From the NCBI GenBank assembly GCA_023398575.1, contig JAEWSC010000061.1:1-12894 (forward strand): DNA of 12,894 nt. The letters run 5' to 3'. This stretch comes from Bacillota bacterium (lineage in GTDB: Bacteria > Bacillota > Clostridia > Christensenellales > Aristaeellaceae). The notes below the pieces were generated by a model. That model was not told where the DNA came from. It saw only the letters and a list, made by a program, of their open reading frames with translations, and did no database searches. Both the position numbers and the translations under genes were made by a program. Shown in pieces: positions 1 through 6,437 of the stretch; positions within the stretch are counted from its first letter, which is position 1, and the number at the start of each line of letters is the position of its first letter.

Positions 1-1
1 G

Positions 2-181
2 ATTACCATCAACGACATCCCTTTCATCAGCTATGAAATGGCTGAGAATGATGTGACGGGTATCGTTACGCTTGGTGGTTCCGGCATCGGAATGTATCAG
101 TTCGTATTCTATCCCGCATCTGACGCAGATTACGGACCTTTAGCGCTTCAGATTGCCGCATCCATCACGTCCATCAATTGA
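2..181 (+). CDS. C-terminal end of an unrecognised, probably exported protein (5' truncated)
   Basis: An open frame runs in from the left edge and ends at TGA 179-181, giving the last 59 residues. The end reads ...GGSGIGMYQFVFYPASDAD... and finishes ASITSIN. The alternating hydrophobic/polar pattern suggests beta strands followed by a short terminal helix. From memory, similar tails (INxIPFxxY ... VFxPxSD ... IxxSI) occur at the ends of secreted or lipoprotein-like proteins of clostridia, but this is only a resemblance and no function is assigned. The gene is followed by a good intrinsic terminator at 218-248, which supports this being a real gene end. Neither start nor signal sequence is visible. 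Confidence 0.7.
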   Translation: MTINDIPFISYEMAENDVTGIVTLGGSGIGMYQFVFYPASDADYGPLALQIAASITSIN

Positions 182-217
182 TTTTTTTATCCGTCTGAGT
201 ATAGCGAATGTAACTAT

Positions 218-248
218 GGGGGTGTGCCGATGGCATGCCCTCTTTTTA
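218..248 (+). terminator. Intrinsic terminator of the left-edge gene
   Basis: Positions 218-228 (GGGGGTGTGCC) pair with 232-242 (GGCATGCCCTC) across a GAT loop, giving an 11-bp stem with three G-U pairs, followed by TTTTT at 243-247. It lies 37 bp after the TGA of the left-edge gene. Confidence 0.75.
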
Positions 249-343
249 TACTAATTAAATTTTACCATTTATTTCGTAAGCTTCGGATTTACAGTCGGAG
301 AGTTCGCACATCTGATATTTATCGGAGATTGCTTTTTAGTCTG

Positions 344-370
344 AGCATTGACCTTCATCGATGCTTTTTT
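344..370 (+). terminator. Second plus-strand terminator-like hairpin
   Basis: AGCATTGA (344-351) pairs with TCGATGCT (358-365), including one G-U pair, around the loop CCTTCA; TTTTTT follows to 370. No gene was found between the first terminator and this one (249-343, AT-rich, no convincing ORF or promoter). It may be a back-up terminator shielding the opposing ssrA gene, or the end of a small RNA that I cannot demonstrate. Confidence 0.5.
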
Positions 371-380
371 GTTGTACAAT

Positions 381-418
381 AAAAAAAAGCCGCAGATACT
401 TGAATCTGCTGGCTTTTT
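381..418 (-). terminator. Intrinsic terminator of ssrA
   Basis: Read on the minus strand, AAAAAGCC and GCAGAT (with a single bulged base) pair with ATCTGC and GGCTTTTT around a 6-nt loop, followed by a run of eight T (388-381). It begins three bases past the CCA end of the tmRNA. The plus-strand reading has only five T, so the main direction is leftward. Confidence 0.85.
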
Positions 419-421
419 GCT

Positions 422-768
422 TGGTGGAGGTGAGGGGAATCGAACCCCTGTCCGAAAGCTCGCTGATAGAACCTTCTCCGAGCGCAGCCTAAGTTTTAGG
501 ATTCCCCCTGCCGTACGCCCTTAGGCGGGCTTACGGTTTCGGTAGCTTCATCAATGCCGGCTTCGTTACAAAGCTTGAACGAGCCCGTGCCCCGCGATAA
601 TGACGCCGGGATCTACACTCACGGGAGATGTAGGCCGACGTCGCGGCATTAAGCCGCGAAAGCGAATTCGTTATTGTCAGTTATTGTTTTTCCCCGTTTT
701 AACGTGGCCAGGGTCCACGGCTCGCTTATTCTACCCTCGACAACCCCCGTCGAAACCTGTACACCCCC
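422..768 (-). ncRNA. ssrA: tmRNA (transfer-messenger RNA)
   Basis: tmRNA rescues stalled ribosomes: it enters as alanyl-tRNA with SmpB, then its internal reading frame adds a degradation tag. The minus strand starts GGGGGTG at 768 and ends CACCTCC-ACCA at 422. These ends form a 7-bp acceptor stem with one G-U pair, and CCA is encoded. The 3' part has the T-arm GGGGTTCGATTCCCC typical of tRNA-like domains, and the 5' part has GTACAGGTTTCGACGGGG, a hallmark of tmRNA. Length is 347 nt, normal for a one-piece tmRNA. smpB ends 14 bp upstream on the same strand. No good promoter was seen directly before 768, so read-through from smpB followed by 5' processing is likely. Confidence 0.97.
649..678 (-). 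other. tmRNA tag reading frame, likely (A)DNNEFAFAA
   Basis: On the minus strand, GAC AAT AAC GAA TTC GCT TTC GCG GCT TAA lies inside ssrA at 678-649. With the alanine carried by the tmRNA it gives A-DNNEFAFAA. The resume codon is taken as GAC because the preceding bases ATAACT resemble the conserved UA(A/G)NN context just upstream of known resume codons. ACT one codon earlier is possible and would add a threonine. The hydrophobic ...AA end fits ClpXP/FtsH-type recognition known for this tag. Confidence 0.75.
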
Positions 769-782
769 ATGTTGTTAACTGA

Positions 783-1256
783 CTATTCGCCTCTTTGTTG
801 GTTACGTATGGCGCGGTGTATATCGCGCTTGGCGTCTTTTTCCGCTGCGTCATCGCGCTTATCGTGCGTGTGCTTGCCTTTGCAAAGGCCCAGTTCCAGC
901 TTCATACGGCCATCCTTCAAATAAATTTGAAGGGGAACAAGGGCATACCCCTGACGCTGTACCTGACCAGAAAGCTTACGTATCTCACTTTTATGCATGA
1001 GTAGCTTTTTGGGCCGCAGCGGATCATGGTTAAAGATGCTGCCCTGCTCGTAGGGACTGATATGCATCCCTTCCACAAAGATTTCACCGCTTCGCGCCAT
1101 AGCAAAGCTCTCCTTGAGGTTGACCCTGCCCTGGCGGATGCTCTTCACTTCGGTGCCCTGCAAACAAAGACCGCACTCGTATGATTCTTCAACAAAGTAA
1201 TCGTGATAAGCGCGCCTGTTTTGGGCAACGGGCTTGATGCCCTTTGCATGCGGCAT
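783..1256 (-). CDS. smpB: SsrA-binding protein SmpB
   Basis: SmpB binds the tRNA-like domain of tmRNA and delivers it to stalled ribosomes; it acts in the cytoplasm. The 157 residues match the family's usual length (about 150-160). Visible hallmarks are the N-terminal QNRRAYHDYFVEESYECGL, the GTEVKSIRQGRVNLKESF segment of the OB-fold core, the RPKKLLMHKSEI segment, and a C-terminal basic tail with GKHTHDKRD and many K/R, which in this family lies in the ribosomal mRNA channel. The ATG at 1256 has AAGGAGG seven bases upstream (1270-1264). It lies directly before ssrA on the same strand, the pairing common in Firmicutes. Its promoter shares a -35 box with the divergent proA. Confidence 0.97.
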   Translation of the reverse strand: MPHAKGIKPVAQNRRAYHDYFVEESYECGLCLQGTEVKSIRQGRVNLKESFAMARSGEIFVEGMHISPYEQGSIFNHDPLRPKKLLMHKSEIRKLSGQVQRQGYALVPLQIYLKDGRMKLELGLCKGKHTHDKRDDAAEKDAKRDIHRAIRNQQRGE

Positions 1257-1291
1257 TCAAACCCCTCCTTCGTATCCGCCGGTAGCAATGT

Positions 1292-1320
1292 ATTATACCA
1301 CGATTGCCACGTGATTGCAA
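1292..1320 (-). promoter_or_regulatory. smpB(-ssrA) promoter
   Basis: On the minus strand, TTGCAA (1320-1315) and TATAAT (1297-1292) are separated by exactly 17 bp. Transcription would start near 1285, about 30 bp before the smpB ATG. The -35 hexamer is the same six base pairs used by the proA promoter. Confidence 0.8.
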
Positions 1321-1343
1321 TGAGACGCTTTTTTGATTATAAT
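1315..1343 (+). promoter_or_regulatory. proA promoter
   Basis: TTGCAA (1315-1320), 17-bp spacer, TATAAT (1338-1343). It lies 36 bp before the proposed proA ATG. The 8-bp palindrome ATTGCAAT (1314-1321) and a CACGTG (1308-1313) sit in the same region; whether a regulator binds there is unknown. Confidence 0.8.
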
Positions 1344-1379
1344 GGAATGCACACATAGGGGATAGGGGAGGTGCACTCC

Positions 1380-2678
1380 ATGCAGGATACACGGTCTTTG
1401 GCGCTTGCGGCCAGGGAGGCAGCCATAACGCTTTCGGCATCGTCCATTGATGATAGAAACAGTGCGTTGATTATTATGGCAGAATCCCTTACAAAACACA
1501 GCGAAGCCATTTATGCTGCAAACCGGGCGGATATCGAGCAGGCTTCGGCAGACGGGTTGGCGCCGCCTCTTACAAAGCGCCTATTGTTTGACGAAAATAA
1601 GCTTCAAGCGGTTCAGGCTGGTTTGATTTCTCTTTCCAAGCTGCCTGACCCGTTAAACCATACCCAACTGGCCAGAGAACTTATGCCAGGCCTTCATATG
1701 TATCGTGTTTCTTGCCCCATTGGCGTGGTGGGAGTGATTTTTGAAAGCCGGCCTGACGCACTGGTACAGATCGCTTCTCTTTGCTTAAAGAGCGGGAATG
1801 CGGTTTTACTCAAAGGCGGCAGGGAGGCTGTGCGTACCAATCGGGCGCTGATGGACGCTCTGGCGGAAGCAGCCCGCGAGACCGGTATGCCGGAAGGCTG
1901 GGCGGCACTTTTGGAAACCCGGGAAGAAGTACGTGATATGTTGAAGATGGATGACTGCATCGATTTGATTATTCCCAGGGGCAGCAATGAATTTGTACGC
2001 TATATCATGGATAACAGTCGCATCCCGGTTCTTGGTCATGCGGATGGTATATGCCACGTGTATGTGGATGCTTCGGCGGATATTGACCTTGGGGTCAAAG
2101 TGCTTATCGATTCCAAAACACAATATGTGGCTGTTTGCAATGCAGCGGAAACGCTGCTGGTGCATAAGGATATCGCGAATGCATTTTTGCCTGCCGCACA
2201 TAAAGCACTGACTGAAAAGAATGTAATTATAAAAGGATGTGAAAGAACTCAGGCCATTATCCCCTGCGAACCGGCAGCAGACGAAGACTGGGGTACGGAA
2301 TACTTGGACTATATTTTGTCTATCAAAATTGTAGATAGCCTTCAGGGGGCTGTTAAGCATATCAACAGCTATGGTTCCGGTCATACCGATACCATTATCG
2401 CTACAGACATGCAGGCAGTAAAGACCTTTATGGCACTGGTGGATAGCGCAGGAGTATACCATAACTGCTCCACACGCTTTGCCGATGGTTTTTGCTACGG
2501 CTTTGGCGCAGAGGTGGGCATTGCTACCGGCAAGATACACGCCAGGGGACCGATGGGGTTGGAAGGCTTGTGCTCCTATAAATTTTTGCTATTTGGCAGC
2601 GGCCAGACCTTAAGTGATGTGCAGGCCGGAAAGACAACCTTTACCCACAGGGATTTGGATGAAGACGCGCCGTTGTGA
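1380..2678 (+). CDS. proA: Glutamate-5-semialdehyde dehydrogenase (gamma-glutamyl phosphate reductase)
   Basis: ProA reduces gamma-glutamyl phosphate with NADPH to glutamate-5-semialdehyde, the second step of proline synthesis, in the cytoplasm. The protein belongs to the aldehyde dehydrogenase superfamily and at 432 residues has the usual length (about 415-430). Diagnostic segments are CPIGVVGVIFESRPDA, GNAVLLKGGREA, LIIPRGSNEFVRYI, and QYVAVCNAAETLLVH with the catalytic cysteine at about residue 253. The C-terminal GPMGLEGLCSYKF is also typical. The start is taken at ATG 1380: GGGGAGG (1365-1371) is 8 bases upstream. An in-frame GTG at 1371 would add three residues but overlaps that ribosome binding site. 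No proB is adjacent on either side. A hairpin terminator at 2693-2720 ends the unit, so it is probably monocistronic. Confidence 0.96.
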   Translation: MQDTRSLALAAREAAITLSASSIDDRNSALIIMAESLTKHSEAIYAANRADIEQASADGLAPPLTKRLLFDENKLQAVQAGLISLSKLPDPLNHTQLARELMPGLHMYRVSCPIGVVGVIFESRPDALVQIASLCLKSGNAVLLKGGREAVRTNRALMDALAEAARETGMPEGWAALLETREEVRDMLKMDDCIDLIIPRGSNEFVRYIMDNSRIPVLGHADGICHVYVDASADIDLGVKVLIDSKTQYVAVCNAAETLLVHKDIANAFLPAAHKALTEKNVIIKGCERTQAIIPCEPAADEDWGTEYLDYILSIKIVDSLQGAVKHINSYGSGHTDTIIATDMQAVKTFMALVDSAGVYHNCSTRFADGFCYGFGAEVGIATGKIHARGPMGLEGLCSYKFLLFGSGQTLSDVQAGKTTFTHRDLDEDAPL

Positions 2679-2692
2679 AAATGAGATATGAG

Positions 2693-2720
2693 AAAAGCGC
2701 CCGTGAAGAGCGCTTTTTTT
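2693..2720 (+). terminator. Intrinsic terminator of proA
   Basis: AAAAGCGC (2693-2700) pairs with GCGCTTTT (2710-2717) around a 9-nt loop, with a seven-T run 2714-2720. The reverse strand reads GCGCTTTT then C, so it might also act weakly on transcription coming from the methyltransferase gene. Confidence 0.85.
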
Positions 2721-2736
2721 GTATAACTTTAAAGGG

Positions 2737-2772
2737 GCATGCGCTTATTTTTTGCATATCATAAGCGCATGC
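2737..2772. repeat. Perfect 12-bp inverted repeat across the methyltransferase stop codon
   Basis: GCATGCGCTTAT (2737-2748) is the exact reverse complement of ATAAGCGCATGC (2761-2772), with a 12-nt loop. The TAA stop of the minus-strand methyltransferase (2747-2745) lies in one arm and its last codons fill the loop and the other arm. Neither strand has a proper T-run directly after the stem, so it is not a classical terminator; an mRNA 3'-end stabilising hairpin or pause site is possible. Confidence 0.7.
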
Positions 2773-3527
2773 TCGCTATAGCCCAAAATACTCTTTATTT
2801 CGCATGTTTGGAAATGGTAATTCAAATATCTTTCAAAAAGTATATCATCCATACTGTTTAGCGTATGGGTAATCGTTCCTTTGAACCCATCTGCTGCAAC
2901 ATTGTGCAAGACTGTAAGATGATGATCCATCATCAGTGCTTCAATTTCTTCTGGAGTGGATTGATAGAATAAGCTGTCGTCATCAGCAAAACCGCGTTCA
3001 AGTATCCTTTCTACGGCGGTAAAATCATCTTTCCATATCTCATGGTATTTAACAATATTGCTGAATTTGTTTAGATAAGCAAGAAAGAACAGACCATTTG
3101 GCTTAAGTACCCGCAGGCATTCTGTAATGCTTTTTCCCCGCTCTTCCTCGTCAGTGATATGATAAAATGCGCCCATGTTCAAGACGACATCAAAGGATGC
3201 GTCATCAAAGCGGCTTAGGTCTGTTACGCTGCCATGGTATACTTGGTGTAAGACGGGGGTTTCCTTTTGCCTCTTTTGAATCTCGTTTACATTGTGCCCG
3301 ACAAAGTCGCCTGCTGTAACCATATGACCAAGCGAGGCCAGAAAAAACGAATAAACACCGCAACCGGAACAGGCATCCAGTATTTTTGAACCTGGTGGTA
3401 TGACTTTCTTCATGTAACGCTCGGTGGTCAAAAATTCGATGATCCCCTGCTTGTCGCGGTGACCTCTCAAGCTTTCATCATTCTCTTTGGAATAATAGGC
3501 TTCAAACCTATCCCGGTTCTGCTTCAT
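2745..3527 (-). CDS. Class I SAM-dependent methyltransferase
   Basis: The protein should transfer a methyl group from S-adenosylmethionine to an unknown small molecule or other substrate. Motif I is ILDACSGCGVYSFFLA (the SAM-binding glycine loop), followed by the acidic TAGDF, then the motif SFDVVLNMGAFYHI (motif II with the post-II aromatic/His) and ECLRVLKPNGLFFLAYLN (motif III region), in the order expected for the Methyltransf_11/25 families. The C-terminal 90 residues are likely substrate-specific. Three ATG starts are possible: 3557 (270 aa, poor ribosome site, 4 bp after the permease stop), 3545 (GAGG upstream), and 3527 (260 aa, GGTGGGGG upstream). 3527 is chosen because MKQNRDRFEAYY resembles the usual start of such proteins; this is a judgement. 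Base composition is visibly more A+T rich than its neighbours. It is the last gene of a three-gene minus-strand run. Confidence 0.88.
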   Translation of the reverse strand: MKQNRDRFEAYYSKENDESLRGHRDKQGIIEFLTTERYMKKVIPPGSKILDACSGCGVYSFFLASLGHMVTAGDFVGHNVNEIQKRQKETPVLHQVYHGSVTDLSRFDDASFDVVLNMGAFYHITDEEERGKSITECLRVLKPNGLFFLAYLNKFSNIVKYHEIWKDDFTAVERILERGFADDDSLFYQSTPEEIEALMMDHHLTVLHNVAADGFKGTITHTLNSMDDILFERYLNYHFQTCEIKSILGYSEHALMICKK

Positions 3528-3561
3528 GTTATCCCCCACCGTCATCTGAATCCTCATTCAC

Positions 3562-4305
3562 TCAAAAGAACAGCCGCACCGCCGCGATGGCAGTCATGCC
3601 GATCACAATGTACCGGAATGGCTTTTCATTAATTCTTTTGACGATAATGGCACCTAGCACAGCACCCAATGCTACGGCGGGTATCATGATTCCGGCTAGG
3701 GCCGCATTGTTCAATGTGATGTTATGCCATAGCAGTACCTGAATAGGTACCTTCATGGCATTGATGATCAAAAAGAACCAGGCGTACGTGCCTAAAAAGC
3801 TATTTTTGCGGTAGCCCATTGCCACCAGGTAAATGCTCATGATAGGGCCGGCCGCGTTGCCAATCATGGTGGCAAAGCCGCTGGCAATGCCCGCGAGAGC
3901 ATAGAACCAGGCCTTTTGGGGAACAGCATAGCTGCCACCTTTGGTTTCGATCCAAATCAATAGCCCAACGCAAATCATTACCAGCACGGCAATGATAGTC
4001 TTGAATTGCTTATCATTGATATAGTTGCCGACAACTGCGCCGATGAGAAGCCCGATGCTGGCCCAGATGAGAAGTCTCTTTATTGCACTCCATTGGGCAT
4101 GCTGCCTATAATATGCTACAGCGAAAATATCGCCGACCAGCAGAATGGGCAGCATGATCCCCGTAGACTCCTTCCCGCCGAAGATGGAAGCCAAAATAGG
4201 GATAATGATGGTCATGACTCCGCTAAGTCCCATCTTGGCAAATCCGGTTAAGAAGGACGCCGCAACGATCCACACCCATTGCACCAAGGTAAAGTCAAAC
4301 ATCAT
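3562..4305 (-). CDS. TauE/SafE-type sulfite/organosulfur exporter family permease
   Basis: A cytoplasmic-membrane protein of 247 residues made almost wholly of hydrophobic segments, about eight. Family features are the N-terminal FLTGFAKMGLSGVMTIIIPILA loop-helix and, in the second half, GIASGFATMIGNAAGPIMSIYL, the internal repeat of the same motif, as seen in TauE/SafE (formerly DUF81) transporters. Length is normal (about 240-260). Members are linked to export or uptake of sulfite, sulfoacetate, taurine products or other anions; the substrate here cannot be read from sequence. The start is taken at ATG 4305 (another ATG is at 4302). An in-frame TTG at 4326 would add seven residues but has no ribosome site. 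It lies close to the zinc-ribbon gene upstream and the methyltransferase downstream, so one operon is likely. Confidence 0.9.
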   Translation of the reverse strand: MMFDFTLVQWVWIVAASFLTGFAKMGLSGVMTIIIPILASIFGGKESTGIMLPILLVGDIFAVAYYRQHAQWSAIKRLLIWASIGLLIGAVVGNYINDKQFKTIIAVLVMICVGLLIWIETKGGSYAVPQKAWFYALAGIASGFATMIGNAAGPIMSIYLVAMGYRKNSFLGTYAWFFLIINAMKVPIQVLLWHNITLNNAALAGIMIPAVALGAVLGAIIVKRINEKPFRYIVIGMTAIAAVRLFF

Positions 4306-4358
4306 CTTTTGTTCACTGACTTTCAATAAAAATATTGGTTGTCGAGGAGGAAGCGGGG

Positions 4359-6284
4359 CTATTTTTTGTAGGTATATCTGGCCACCAATCGCGGCATGGC
4401 ATCATACATGCCGAATGCGTCGGCAAAAATTTTATACGAACTGCCCACTTCCCACGTAGTGCGTGTGGAATTTTCCAGCATGACATATTGTGGCTTATCC
4501 TCGGTGCCAATGTTTATGATGGCCAATTGCGGTTTGTTGCTGCGGATTTCAGTTATGGTGCCGACGCACAGATATATCTGCGTGGCCTTCACCCGCATCG
4601 CGTTATTGGATAAAAGATCAGCGTAGTTAAAACGGCCGGCGTCTGTGGCAGGGTCAAGACCCCAGGCCTTTTTGGTATATTCATCTTGCGGCGGTACGTA
4701 GTATACCTGAAAACTTAGTACAGATGGCTGGCGGTTGGGAATGGTTGCCTGTATGGTAACATCGTTATTACCAATTTGATTAAACAACGCATAGAAGGAA
4801 AAGGTGCCATCTGTGGCGATATTGGTAATGTTCAAATCTGTATGGGGTGTCAAGACCTCCACCTCCGCACCGGGGATGGTGGTGGCGGTAATTTTCATGC
4901 TTTTCTTGGAACTGGTATAGGTCTGGTCAGATACAAGGTCAAGCGGCACATCCTGCTTGGCGCGGTAAAGCGTGACGACCACCACATTCTCGCGGCAATA
5001 CTGACTGCGCACCCTAATGGTAACCGTATTTTCACCAATAGGCTGTACGGTGGCGTTGTAGGTTATATCGCCGGCCACCTGATTGACAAGATCAGAATAA
5101 TCGCTGCCGTTAATGGTGACGGTGCTGCCTTCGCGAACACGGAATTTCATGGGGTACATGGCGGTAGAAACTTCCACATAGGTACTGTCGGGGGTTACCA
5201 GTTCAATGGGTGACAGGGGAACCTGCACCTGATAGGAGATGGGGTCCATAGGCTGATGCTGGCCAGAATTTGTGCGGACAAAAGGGGTCAGCGTTACATC
5301 CATGGTATCCGACAGATATTCTTCATAATTGTTGTACCAGATATAGTCAGGTATTTCCACAACCGCAACGCCACCGGAAATGACATAGGTGTTGCTTAGT
5401 TCCCGCACATAGATCTGTGTGCCGTCCTTGCCTGGTATGGTAATGGTGTGGGCGGCCTGATCATCAACGATGGAGGCAACGACGGTAGGCTTAGCCTTCA
5501 ATTTTTCAGCTTCCTGCAATTTGCGCCAGGTCGATACACCGATAAAAACTGCCAGGATAAGCACGAACGAAAGTGTAACAGCTAAAATAAATCTAGAAAA
5601 ACCGCGCCGGCGGCTGCGTTTGGAGGGATACTTGCGGACAGTATATGGATTTAACTGCGATGCATCACCGGCTGATGCATTTCCCCATAGCGGTTCGTAC
5701 GCTGTTGAATCGTTGAAACCATCATATACCGGTTGGGAGGAAACTGCTTTCCCGGATGGCGGTAACCACTGACTGGTGGGCTGTTCACCCGTAAAATAGT
5801 CTTCATTCTTAGGTCTGGCAATGGTTCGGGTTATTTTAGTCGTATACACATGCTTGGCGGTTTCTTCCACCTCGCCGCCTTCTATTAGCTCTGCCGGCAT
5901 AGGCCGAAGTGCGGTTTCGGGGTCATCACTGATGCGAAAGATCGTCTGTCTGGTGGTGTTGGTGCGCACTGTCATGCTGGAAGGCGCCAGGCCTCGGCGG
6001 CTTGCTTCTTCACGCAATTGGCGCTGCTGCTTTTCACCCCGTGCCTTGCGAGCTCTAAGTTCTACCATTTCTTTTGCCAATTCTTCCCGGTTATCGGCAA
6101 GGGATTCTTCATGACCATGTTCATCCGCGCGAATATATACCTTGGGGGCAGATTCCATTAATTCCTGCTGCCACGCTGGCCCTTGAGCCCGTTCATAATC
6201 GGGCTGCATGGGCAGGGGTTGTCCACACTGAAAGCAGCGCGGCAGGGAGGCTTTATTCCAATGTCCGCAACTGGGGCATTTCAT
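4359..6284 (-). CDS. Zinc-ribbon, single-pass membrane protein with extracytoplasmic beta-rich domains
   Basis: No characterised family is recognised. The 641 residues show: a zinc ribbon at 3-20 (CPSC-x10-CFQC); a charged, probably helical stretch about 60-97 (EELAKEMVELRARKARGEKQ); a low-complexity linker; a basic KRSRRR at 222-227; one membrane helix about 231-251; then roughly 390 residues outside. Positive charges before the helix predict the N-terminus inside. The exterior has two similar Ig-like units, about 360-440 and 449-529, both ending in IG(E/N)N-VTI patterns, and a C-terminal beta domain (565-641) that may be OB-like. The ATG at 6284 has a perfect AAAGGAGG seven bases upstream. 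It heads a minus-strand run with the permease and methyltransferase and is divergent from a surface-glycan enzyme, which suggests but does not prove an envelope role. Zinc ribbon plus membrane helix plus exterior domain is a layout seen in clostridial hypothetical proteins. Confidence 0.9.
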   Translation of the reverse strand: MKCPSCGHWNKASLPRCFQCGQPLPMQPDYERAQGPAWQQELMESAPKVYIRADEHGHEESLADNREELAKEMVELRARKARGEKQQRQLREEASRRGLAPSSMTVRTNTTRQTIFRISDDPETALRPMPAELIEGGEVEETAKHVYTTKITRTIARPKNEDYFTGEQPTSQWLPPSGKAVSSQPVYDGFNDSTAYEPLWGNASAGDASQLNPYTVRKYPSKRSRRRGFSRFILAVTLSFVLILAVFIGVSTWRKLQEAEKLKAKPTVVASIVDDQAAHTITIPGKDGTQIYVRELSNTYVISGGVAVVEIPDYIWYNNYEEYLSDTMDVTLTPFVRTNSGQHQPMDPISYQVQVPLSPIELVTPDSTYVEVSTAMYPMKFRVREGSTVTINGSDYSDLVNQVAGDITYNATVQPIGENTVTIRVRSQYCRENVVVVTLYRAKQDVPLDLVSDQTYTSSKKSMKITATTIPGAEVEVLTPHTDLNITNIATDGTFSFYALFNQIGNNDVTIQATIPNRQPSVLSFQVYYVPPQDEYTKKAWGLDPATDAGRFNYADLLSNNAMRVKATQIYLCVGTITEIRSNKPQLAIINIGTEDKPQYVMLENSTRTTWEVGSSYKIFADAFGMYDAMPRLVARYTYKK

Positions 6285-6387
6285 GCTGTATCCTCCTTTG
6301 AAAGGGTCAACATTCTATAATTCGCATAAGATAGCGCGTAATCCTTTTTCGCATGTCTGAAGTCGGCTGGATTTTTGGACGCTGGTA

Positions 6388-6396
6388 TGGTATAAT
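6388..6396 (+). promoter_or_regulatory. Extended -10 promoter before the nucleotide-sugar dehydratase gene
   Basis: TGG-TATAAT: a perfect -10 hexamer at 6391-6396 with the TGn extension at 6388-6390. No good -35 is found at 16-18 bp (the best is TGGATT at 6368-6373), as is common for extended -10 promoters. It is 41 bp before the ATG at 6438. I saw no clear promoter for the divergent gene in the 153-bp gap. Confidence 0.65.
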
Positions 6397-6437
6397 AAAT
6401 TACTCATACAGGATAACGATTCAGGATGGCATAGATC

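Noticed and set aside
422..470. tRNA-like 3' half (T-arm and CCA end)
   Set aside because: It is the 3' tRNA-like domain of the tmRNA; no anticodon arm is present and the 5' acceptor strand is 340 bases away.
600..782. 60-residue plus-strand ORF
   Set aside because: It lies antisense to the tmRNA, has no ribosome binding site and shows no protein-like pattern.
1806..2540. 244-residue minus-strand ORF inside proA
   Set aside because: It is a shadow of the proA reading frame, with low-complexity, Cys/His-rich composition and no start signal.
4776..5213. 145-residue plus-strand ORF
   Set aside because: It is antisense to the zinc-ribbon protein gene, Gly/His/Ile-rich and without a ribosome site.
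6375..6396. TTGGAC as a -35 box for the TATAAT at 6391
   Set aside because: The spacer would be only 10 bp, too short; the extended -10 explains the promoter better.
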